Positions 1 to 6,127 of a stretch of 6,127 nucleotides of DNA are shown in pieces; within the stretch, counting starts at the first letter, position 1, and every line of letters begins with the position of its first letter. Source of the DNA: JAEZVV01 sp036652035 (GTDB lineage Bacteria > Pseudomonadota > Gammaproteobacteria > Burkholderiales > Burkholderiaceae_F); contig JAVVWR010000093.1 of NCBI GenBank assembly GCA_036652035.1, forward strand, positions 1 through 6,127, read 5' to 3'. The notes under the pieces were generated by a model. It was given only the letters and a program-made list of their open reading frames with translations. It made no database searches and was not told the DNA's origin. The position numbers and the translations under genes are program-made.

Positions 1-103
1 TGTGGCCCCTCGTGCCGTGCGACACGATCTAGGTCAAGCAGCCGCGCTGCACGCCACCTCGGTTTCGGGGGCCGGGCGCAGAATGATTCCACGATCATCA
101 ACC

Positions 104-109
104 AAGGAG
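104..109 (+). promoter_or_regulatory. Shine-Dalgarno of the EF-G-like gene
   Basis: AAGGAG, a near-perfect match to the anti-Shine-Dalgarno, ends seven bases before the ATG at 117 and fixes that start. The rest of the upstream stretch (1-103) shows no convincing promoter and no recognisable end of another gene. Confidence 0.85.
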
Positions 110-116
110 TGCTTCC

Positions 117-2168
117 ATGAGTGAGTTCGGAACGGACCGGCTTCGTACTGTAGCCATGGTGGGCCACGGCGCCTGCGGCAAGACGACCCTGGCCGAGGCC
201 TTGTTGGCCAAGAGCGGCATGATCGCCGCGCCTGGCAACGTGGAGAAGGGAAGCACGGTGTGCGACTCCGATCCCCTGGAGAAAACCTACCAGCACTCCT
301 TGCGCTCCGCGGTGATCCACCTCAACCACAAGACGCCCGATGGCGCGCCGGTGCGGGTGCATCTGATCGACACCCCGGGCTATCCGGATTTCATGGGCCA
401 GGCCATTGGCGCGCTCGACGCGGTCGAGACTGTCGCGGTGGTGGTCAACGCCGCCAACGGCGTTGAGCTGGTCACCCGCCGCATGATGGACTGGGCGCGC
501 GAGCGCAACCTCTGCCGCCTCATTGTCGTCAACAAGATCGATCTCGAAAATCTCGATCTCGAGCGCACGCTGGCCGAACTGCAAGAGGCCTTTGGCGCCG
601 CCGTGCTGCCGATCAATCTGCCGGCCGAAGGCGGCCGCCGCGTGATCGATTGCTTTGACAAGGACGAGGGCACGGCCGACTTCCTGTCGGTAGCCGACGT
701 TCATCGCCAGGTGATGGAGCAAGTGGTTGAAGTCGACGACGCCGCGATGGAGAAATACCTCGAGGAAGGCGCGGTCGATCCCACCAGCTTGCACGCCCCG
801 CTCGAAAAGGCGTTGCGCGAAGGTCACATCATTCCGGTGTGTTTTACCTCGGCGCGCACCGGCGCCGGCATCGACGATCTGCTCAATGTCTTCGCCCGTC
901 ATCTGCCCAACCCGGCCGAAGGCAATCCGCCGCTTTTTTTCAAGAACGACGGCGAGGGATTCCGCTCCGAACCCGATGCCAGCAAACACGTTCTGGCCCA
1001 TGTGTTCAAGGTGGTCAACGACCCCTACATCGGCAAGGTCGGCATCTTCCGCGTCCACCAGGGCCGGATCACCAAGGACACCCAGCTTTTTGTCGGCGAG
1101 AGCAAGAAGTCGTTCAAGGTGGGTCACCCCTTGATGCTGCAAGGCAAGGAAACGGTCGAAGTGGCCGAGCTGGTGCCGGGTGATATCGGCGCGGTGGCCA
1201 AGGTTGATGAGATCGTCTTTGACTGCGTGCTGCACGACTCGCATGAGGAAGACTCGATCCGCATGAAGCCGCTCGAATTTCCCAGGCCGATGTTCGGCCT
1301 GGCGATCACGCCCTCGCGCCGTGGCGACGAGGGGCGCCTGTCCGAAGTGCTCAACAAGATGGCCGCCGAGGACCCGACGCTCGCGATCGAGCACGATGCG
1401 GTTCTCAACGAGACCGTGATCCGCGGCCTGTCCGACCTGCACCTGCGCTCGGTGCTCGAGCGCATGGCGACGCAGATGAAGCTCGAGGTCAGCACTCGCG
1501 CGCCGCGAGTGCCGTATCGCGAGACCATCGCCAGCGGCGCCGAAGGCCACGCCCGCCACAAGAAGCAGACCGGCGGCGCGGGCCAGTTCGGTGAGGTCTT
1601 CCTGCGCATCGAACCCCTGCCGCGCGGCAGCGGTTTTGAATTCGTCGATCAGGTCAAGGGCGGCGTGATTCCCTACAACCTGATTCCTGCTGTCGAGAAA
1701 GGCGTGCGCGAAGTGCTGAGCACGGGCTTTGTCGCGGGCTACCCCTTGCAGGACTTGCGGGTCGTGGTCTGCGACGGCAAGCATCACCCGGTCGATAGCA
1801 AGGAAGTGGCGTTCGTCTCGGCCGGTCGCAAGGCGATGGCCGACGCGCTGGCCAAGGCCAGGCCGGTCGTGCTCGAGCCGATCGTGACGGTCGAGATCGT
1901 GGCGCCGGACTCGGCGATGGGCGATATCGCGGGTGATCTGTCCGCGCGCCGTGGCCAGGTGAGCGGCACCAGCAACCTGGCGGGCGGGATGATGGTGATC
2001 ACTGGCACCGTTCCCCTGGCCGAACTCGAGGGTTACGCCGGGCGGCTCAAGGCCATGACCCAGGGCGCGGGCAGCTACTCGATGGAGTTGGCGGTCTACG
2101 AGCAGGTGCCGCCGCAAAAGCAGTTGGAGCTGGCGGCCAACTTCAAGCGCAAGGAAGACGAGGATTGA
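117..2168 (+). CDS. fusA2: Elongation factor G-like translational GTPase (EF-G2/FusA2 type)
   Basis: This 683-residue protein is close to the usual EF-G length of about 700. EF-G drives GTP-dependent translocation on the ribosome; the role of this second type is not well defined. Domains in order are: G domain with P-loop GHGACGKT (16-23), G3 DTPGYPDF (85-92), G4 NKID (139-142) and G5 TSA (244-246); domain II at about 290-375; domain III at about 390-460; domain IV at about 465-585; and domain V at about 586-665. The domain IV tip keeps KHHPVDSKE (555-563), where His557 aligns with the translocation His583 of E. coli EF-G. Three features differ from housekeeping EF-G. The P-loop Asp of AHIDAGKT is Ala19, the switch I RGITI is replaced around residues 58-64, and the G3 His is Tyr89. 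From memory, the Tyr and the modified P-loop also occur in Thermus EF-G-2, which supports an EF-G2-type paralogue rather than the str-operon fusA. No neighbour gene is visible upstream, and an assembly gap follows directly. Confidence 0.93.
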   Translation: MSEFGTDRLRTVAMVGHGACGKTTLAEALLAKSGMIAAPGNVEKGSTVCDSDPLEKTYQHSLRSAVIHLNHKTPDGAPVRVHLIDTPGYPDFMGQAIGALDAVETVAVVVNAANGVELVTRRMMDWARERNLCRLIVVNKIDLENLDLERTLAELQEAFGAAVLPINLPAEGGRRVIDCFDKDEGTADFLSVADVHRQVMEQVVEVDDAAMEKYLEEGAVDPTSLHAPLEKALREGHIIPVCFTSARTGAGIDDLLNVFARHLPNPAEGNPPLFFKNDGEGFRSEPDASKHVLAHVFKVVNDPYIGKVGIFRVHQGRITKDTQLFVGESKKSFKVGHPLMLQGKETVEVAELVPGDIGAVAKVDEIVFDCVLHDSHEEDSIRMKPLEFPRPMFGLAITPSRRGDEGRLSEVLNKMAAEDPTLAIEHDAVLNETVIRGLSDLHLRSVLERMATQMKLEVSTRAPRVPYRETIASGAEGHARHKKQTGGAGQFGEVFLRIEPLPRGSGFEFVDQVKGGVIPYNLIPAVEKGVREVLSTGFVAGYPLQDLRVVVCDGKHHPVDSKEVAFVSAGRKAMADALAKARPVVLEPIVTVEIVAPDSAMGDIAGDLSARRGQVSGTSNLAGGMMVITGTVPLAELEGYAGRLKAMTQGAGSYSMELAVYEQVPPQKQLELAANFKRKEDED

Positions 2169-2268
2169 NNNNNNNNNNNNNNNNNNNNNNNNNNNNNNNN
2201 NNNNNNNNNNNNNNNNNNNNNNNNNNNNNNNNNNNNNNNNNNNNNNNNNNNNNNNNNNNNNNNNNNNN
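2169..2268. other. Assembly gap (100 Ns)
   Basis: This run of exactly 100 unknown bases is the conventional placeholder for a scaffold gap of unknown size. It begins on the base after the TGA of the EF-G-like gene. The terminator of that gene, or even whole genes, may be missing here. The 150 bases after the gap (2269-2418) contain no supportable gene. They do contain a weak -10-like TAAGAT (2360-2365) without a matching -35. Confidence 0.97.
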
Positions 2269-2404
2269 GCGAGCTGCTGCGTCCCCGGCAGGGCCGAGGA
2301 AAAGTTCTCAAATGGGGGTGTCGTCGGCTCGCGCCGCCGTTGTCGCGGCCGGGGCTTCGTAAGATGGCTGTCCGCCGTGCGTGTGGGCGGAGGGTCTGTC
2401 CTTC

Positions 2405-2412
2405 AAAGGGAG
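2405..2412 (+). promoter_or_regulatory. Shine-Dalgarno of the SlyB-like lipoprotein gene
   Basis: AAAGGGAG ends six bases before the ATG at 2419. It decides this start over an in-frame GTG at 2377, which has no comparable ribosome binding site and would place 14 residues in front of the lipoprotein signal peptide. Confidence 0.75.
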
Positions 2413-2418
2413 CTTCTT

Positions 2419-2856
2419 ATGCGACAAGTACTTGGGACGATGGCAATCTCGGTTCTTTTGCTGGGCGCTTGCGCGGCTCCCAGCGGTGGTGGGGTCGGCG
2501 AAACCGAAATCCGGCGCGGTGTGGTCGAGCAGATCACGCCGGTTCAGATCGATTCCAATCATCAAACGGGGCTGGGGGCGGTGGTTGGCAGCGTCGTTGG
2601 TCTGGGGGTCGGCAGCCTGATCGGTGCGGGCACCGGGCGCGATGTGGCGATGGTGCTGGGTGCGCTGGGCGGTGGTCTGGCCGGCAATGAGGTGCAAAAG
2701 CGCCGCGATCAGCCGCTCGCCGGCGAGCAGGTTCTGGTCCGGATGCAAAACGGTGTCCTGGTGTCGGTCACTCAAGCCAATCGTGGCGTTCTGCGCGTCG
2801 GGCAAGCGGTTTACGTGGAAGGCAATGGCGAGGGTGCGCGGGTCGTTCCGCGCTAG
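2419..2856 (+). CDS. SlyB/Pcp-like glycine-zipper outer-membrane lipoprotein
   Basis: This 145-residue protein starts with a lipoprotein signal peptide: Arg2, a hydrophobic core at 4-15, and lipobox L15-G16-A17-C18. Signal peptidase II cleavage would leave lipidated Cys18. There is no Asp at the following position, so outer-membrane sorting by Lol is expected. The motif GVVEQITPVQI (34-44) matches the region before the membrane segment in E. coli SlyB. A glycine zipper of two predicted membrane helices follows (about 51-72 and 76-90), with small residues at regular spacing and a central GTGRD. The soluble C-terminal part (about 95-145) ends VVPR, similar to the VSPR of SlyB. SlyB-family proteins sit in the outer membrane and help maintain its integrity. 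The length is close to the 155 residues of E. coli SlyB. The gene appears monocistronic, with a hairpin terminator candidate behind it. The family is secure; equivalence to E. coli slyB is not shown. Confidence 0.88.
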   Translation: MRQVLGTMAISVLLLGACAAPSGGGVGETEIRRGVVEQITPVQIDSNHQTGLGAVVGSVVGLGVGSLIGAGTGRDVAMVLGALGGGLAGNEVQKRRDQPLAGEQVLVRMQNGVLVSVTQANRGVLRVGQAVYVEGNGEGARVVPR

Positions 2857-2874
2857 ACCGCAGGCTTGACCCGG

Positions 2875-2917
2875 CCCGGAGCGCGTGGCGCTGGCTTGCG
2901 GCTCCGGGTCTTCCCTT
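2875..2917 (+). terminator. Candidate terminator after the SlyB-like gene
   Basis: CCCGGAGC (2875-2882) pairs perfectly with GCTCCGGG (2901-2908) across an 18-base loop. The 3' side runs into a pyrimidine-rich tail (TCTTCCCTTT, 2909-2918) rather than a clean U-tract. The position 18 bases after the stop codon suits an intrinsic terminator, but the long loop and imperfect tail make it weaker than the one at 3356-3386. Confidence 0.45.
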
Positions 2918-2932
2918 TGTGGTGGGCCCGAG

Positions 2933-2954
2933 CGGCAGGACGCGAATCCTGCCG
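2933..2954. repeat. Perfect inverted repeat in the SlyB-FmdB intergenic region
   Basis: CGGCAGGA (2933-2940) and TCCTGCCG (2947-2954) form an 8-bp perfect stem around the six-base loop CGCGAA. CCCG (2927-2930) and CGGG (2959-2962) could extend it across an internal loop. No T-tract follows on either side, so it is not a classic terminator. It could be a second, Rho-assisted end structure, an operator, or chance in G+C-rich DNA. Confidence 0.5.
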
Positions 2955-3036
2955 AGCCCGGGGGATGGTCCGGGTCTTGATCGTGCTTGACTCTTCGATC
3001 CACGTCCTTGCCTCCGAAAACGGGGCGCGTGCGCCT

Positions 3037-3042
3037 TATAAT
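3037..3042 (+). promoter_or_regulatory. Consensus -10 box upstream of the FmdB-family gene
   Basis: TATAAT is a perfect sigma-70 -10 hexamer in otherwise G+C-rich DNA. It would place transcription start near 3049, about 23 bases before the ATG at 3072. No good -35 lies at 16-18 bases: the best TTG-containing match, TTGCCT (3008-3013), is 23 bases away. A short dyad, GGCGC-GT-GCGCC (3024-3035), lies directly upstream and might bind a regulator. The downstream ribosome binding site is GAGGG (3062-3066). Confidence 0.55.
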
Positions 3043-3071
3043 TCAGCCAGTTACAGCGTTCGAGGGTCGAA

Positions 3072-3335
3072 ATGCCGATCTACGCCTATAAGTGCTCGTC
3101 CTGCGGGCACGAAAAAGACGTGCTTCAAAAGATGTCCGATTCCCCGCTTTCCACCTGCCCTGCGTGCGGCGCGGAGAGCTTTTCCAAGCAACTGACCGCG
3201 GCCGGTTTCCAACTCAAGGGATCGGGCTGGTACGCCACCGACTTCAAGGGTGGAGGCTCGGTCGCCAGCAAGCCCGCCGAAGTGGCGCCGCCATCGCCCG
3301 CTTGCGGCACGGGCGCCTGCCCCGCCTGCAAGTGA
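3072..3335 (+). CDS. FmdB-family zinc ribbon protein
   Basis: This 87-residue protein opens with MPIYAYKC, the hallmark start of the FmdB/CxxC_CxxC_SSSS family. Cys8, Cys11, Cys29 and Cys32 form two CxxC knuckles expected to bind one zinc ion. The second family hallmark, GFQLKGSGWYATDF, covers residues 45-58. The family takes its name from FmdB of Methylophilus, described as a regulator of the amidase FmdA, but for most members, including this one, the real function is unknown. After a low-complexity Ala/Pro/Ser linker (63-77), the C-terminus carries three more cysteines (Cys78, Cys83, Cys86) in a CGTGACPAC arrangement. The ATG at 3072 is supported by GAGGG five bases upstream and by the family start. 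The gene sits directly before the DUF502 gene and aspS, a recurrent gene order in betaproteobacteria, but a strong terminator follows it here. Confidence 0.93.
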   Translation: MPIYAYKCSSCGHEKDVLQKMSDSPLSTCPACGAESFSKQLTAAGFQLKGSGWYATDFKGGGSVASKPAEVAPPSPACGTGACPACK

Positions 3336-3355
3336 GTCGCCAGGCTCTGGAATCC

Positions 3356-3386
3356 AGCCGCGGGTCGCCCGCGGCTTTTTGCTTTT
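3356..3386 (+). terminator. Strong intrinsic terminator between the FmdB and DUF502 genes
   Basis: AGCCGCGGG (3356-3364) pairs perfectly with CCCGCGGCT (3368-3376) around a TCG loop. It is followed by TTTTT (3376-3380) and, after GC, TTTT (3383-3386). A 9-bp, mostly G+C stem with a three-base loop and U-rich tail is a textbook Rho-independent terminator. It ends transcription of the FmdB gene 51 bases past its stop codon, just ahead of the next start codon. Confidence 0.9.
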
Positions 3387-3396
3387 ACTGAGAACC

Positions 3397-4041
3397 ATGT
3401 TCAAGAAATTCCTGATCGCCGGCTTGCTGATCTGGTTGCCGCTTGCGGTCACCGTCTGGGTGTTGAACGCGATTGTTTCGATGACGGACCAGGTGCTCCT
3501 GCTGCTGCCCGAGCCCTGGCGCCCCGATGCCCTGCTCGGCGTTCACGTGCCGGGCTTGGGCGTGGTGGCCTCGCTCGCGATCCTGCTGTCGACCGGCGTG
3601 CTGGTAGCCAACATCATCGGCCAGCGCATGGTGCGGTGGTGGGAGGGTCTGCTCAACCGCATCCCCATCGTCCGTTCGATCTACTCGGGCGTGAAGCAGG
3701 TCTCAGATACCCTGCTCTCGCAGCAGGGACAGAGCTTCCGCAAGGTGGTCTTGGTGGAGTTTCCGCAACGCGGCCAATGGACCGTCGGGTTCGTGGTGGG
3801 TGATCCTGGCGCTCGCCTGTCCGATCAATTGCCGGGCGAGCACGTCACGGTCTACGTCCCGACCGCGCCCAACCCCACCTCCGGCTACGTGATCATGGTT
3901 CGCCCGGAGGAGGTGCGAGAACTCGATATCAGCGTTGATGACGCCTTCCGCTTCCACGTCTCGCTGGGGGTGGTGGTGCCGCCCGCGGTGCGCGCCGGCA
4001 AGGCCTCGGCGCTGACGGCGCCGGCGGCGCCCGCAGCCTGA
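3397..4041 (+). CDS. DUF502 family inner-membrane protein
   Basis: This 214-residue protein has two predicted transmembrane helices (about 6-28 and 52-74). A short positive N-terminus (MFKK) precedes the first helix, and basic residues (RMVRWW, 77-82) follow the second. The soluble part holds the DUF502 hallmarks IPIVRSIYSGVKQV (89-102), a beta-rich stretch with VVLVEFP (117-123), and VYVPTAPNPTSGY (152-164). The tail from about 200 is Ala/Pro-rich low complexity. The family occurs in many bacteria and in plants, where the COV proteins are members; its biochemical function in bacteria is unknown. The start is set by homology-like alignment of the first helix. Upstream in-frame starts would run through the FmdB gene and the terminator. 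No real Shine-Dalgarno is present, only TGAGAA (3389-3394). The next gene is aspS, with no terminator in between, so read-through into aspS is possible. Confidence 0.92.
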   Translation: MFKKFLIAGLLIWLPLAVTVWVLNAIVSMTDQVLLLLPEPWRPDALLGVHVPGLGVVASLAILLSTGVLVANIIGQRMVRWWEGLLNRIPIVRSIYSGVKQVSDTLLSQQGQSFRKVVLVEFPQRGQWTVGFVVGDPGARLSDQLPGEHVTVYVPTAPNPTSGYVIMVRPEEVRELDISVDDAFRFHVSLGVVVPPAVRAGKASALTAPAAPAA

Positions 4042-4153
4042 GCCCTGTAATATCGCAGCTGCCATGAAGACGTGTCTGCACCTCTCGCCGCTAGCCGCGC
4101 CGCGCGCGCAGGCGCTGGTTCGTCCGTCGGCGCAGCGCAACGACCGAAACCGC

Positions 4154-4185
4154 TAGGGTCGGGCGCTTGGCAGCGTCCGGCCCTA
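4154..4185 (+). repeat. Hairpin H1, 13-bp stem with two G-U pairs
   Basis: TAGGGTCGGGCGC (4154-4166) pairs along its whole length with GCGTCCGGCCCTA (4173-4185) around TTGGCA. Eleven pairs are Watson-Crick and two are G-U (T4159-G4180 and G4163-T4176). In RNA from the other strand these two become A-C mismatches, so the complete fold exists only in a + strand transcript, the direction of aspS. Confidence 0.65.
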
Positions 4186-4282
4186 CGCCTCATCGCCGGC
4201 CGATTGCTGGTCGCGGCTGGCGCGCCGCTTGCAGAACACCCATTGCCCATTCGCTGCCGCGTAAGCGACAGCCTCCTGATCC

Positions 4283-4286
4283 GGAG
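4283..4286 (+). promoter_or_regulatory. Shine-Dalgarno of aspS
   Basis: GGAG lies six bases before the ATG at 4293 and selects it over the in-frame TTG at 4167, which lies inside the loop of hairpin H1. CTCC (4273-4276) could pair with this GGAG across a six-base loop, a weak four-pair occlusion. Confidence 0.75.
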
Positions 4287-4292
4287 CCTCTC

Positions 4293-6092
<1,800 letters not shown>

Positions 6093-6110
6093 ACGTTGCA
6101 GCAGCACACG

Positions 6111-6127
6111 AAAGGGCGCCTTCGGGC
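6111..6127 (+). terminator. Partial terminator hairpin after aspS (cut by the window end)
   Basis: AAAGGGCGCC (6111-6120) is followed by TTCG (6121-6124) and GGC (6125-6127). GCC-TTCG-GGC is a C(UUCG)G-closed tetraloop, and the full left arm predicts GCGCCCTTT beyond the window. It begins 18 bases after the aspS stop codon, as expected for an intrinsic terminator, but only three pairs are visible. Confidence 0.6.

Larger units (their letters stand above)
4042..4292 (+). promoter_or_regulatory. Structured 5' region of aspS (candidate leader)
   Basis: This 251-base stretch holds no recognisable gene. A weak -10-like TAATAT (4048-4053) is present without a good -35. On the + strand it can fold into hairpins H1 (4154-4185, 13 bp), H2 (4194-4222, 9 bp with one G-U) and H3 (4253-4272, 7 bp with one C-A mismatch and a GTAA tetraloop), just before the aspS Shine-Dalgarno GGAG (4283-4286). 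None is followed by a T-tract, so these are not ordinary terminators. A 30-codon ORF (4064-4156) is open here but has no Shine-Dalgarno. A leader role is inferred, not shown; G+C-rich DNA yields chance hairpins, and of the three only H1 looks clearly stronger than background. Confidence 0.4.

Noticed and set aside
31..59. Small hairpin GCAGC-CGC-GCTGC with flanking AGGT/ACCT
   Set aside because: Short stem, no T-tract, and expected by chance in G+C-rich sequence.
83..98. ATGAT-N6-ATCAT dyad just before the Shine-Dalgarno of the EF-G-like gene
   Set aside because: Five-base arms are too short to distinguish an operator from chance, and no promoter elements can be placed around it.
2269..2362. 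Open frames running out of the gap (both strands)
   Set aside because: They are open only because of the Ns and show no start signals or recognisable protein features. No partial gene can be supported.
2377..2418. Upstream GTG start for the SlyB-like protein
   Set aside because: It would put 14 polar residues ahead of the signal peptide and lacks a ribosome binding site as good as AAAGGGAG before 2419.
2308..3003. 231-codon open frame on the minus strand opposite the SlyB-like gene
   Set aside because: Low-complexity composition rich in Arg, Ala, Pro, Asp and His, no ribosome binding site and no recognisable domain. The + strand has a lipoprotein with a signal peptide and clear family features.
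3250..3396. Upstream extension of the DUF502 protein
   Set aside because: It would overlap the end of the FmdB gene in another frame and run through the terminator hairpin. The first membrane helix fits a start at 3397.
4167..4292. 42-codon N-terminal extension of aspS from a TTG
   Set aside because: AspRS proteins begin MRTEY, the ATG at 4293 has a GGAG at the right distance, and the extension has a composition unlike a real domain and would start inside a hairpin loop.

Overview
The window is strongly G+C-rich bacterial DNA with dense + strand coding. Gene content and order point to a betaproteobacterium: a SlyB-like lipoprotein, then an FmdB-family zinc ribbon, a DUF502 membrane protein and aspartyl-tRNA synthetase. 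The last three in this order are, to my knowledge, a common betaproteobacterial arrangement. The order within that class (Rhodocyclales, Burkholderiales or other) cannot be settled from this sequence.

Layout. Bases 117-2168 encode a divergent EF-G-like translational GTPase of the EF-G2/FusA2 type. It has all the EF-G domains but altered P-loop, switch I and G3 residues. A run of exactly 100 Ns (2169-2268) starts on the base after its stop codon. This is an assembly gap of unknown true size, so the linkage of this gene to the rest should be treated with care. Bases 2419-2856 encode a small glycine-zipper outer-membrane lipoprotein of the SlyB/Pcp type. A terminator-like hairpin and a second inverted repeat follow in the 215-base intergenic stretch. 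A consensus -10 box (3037-3042) precedes the FmdB-family gene (3072-3335). A very strong intrinsic terminator (3356-3386) separates that gene from the DUF502 gene (3397-4041), whose ATG lies only ten bases past the U-rich tail and has no clear Shine-Dalgarno. After a 251-base non-coding stretch that can fold into several + strand hairpins comes aspS (4293-6092). The window ends inside what looks like the aspS terminator.

How the genes fit together. aspS and the EF-G-like gene both belong to translation, but they are separated by the gap and unrelated genes. AspS carries His30 and Gly81 where the E. coli enzyme has Leu30 and Lys81. This is the pattern associated with non-discriminating AspRS, which also makes Asp-tRNA(Asn) for GatCAB. 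The SlyB-like and DUF502 proteins are envelope proteins with no evident functional link to their neighbours.

The most interesting unexplained element is the aspS 5' region (4042-4292). It holds a 13-bp hairpin with two G-U pairs that only form in + strand RNA, two further hairpins, and an unproven 30-codon ORF that ends at the base of the first hairpin with Asn and Asp codons just before its stop. This could be a regulatory leader, but in G+C-rich DNA some of it may be chance. I see no CRISPR array, tRNA, rRNA, insertion sequence or phage gene.
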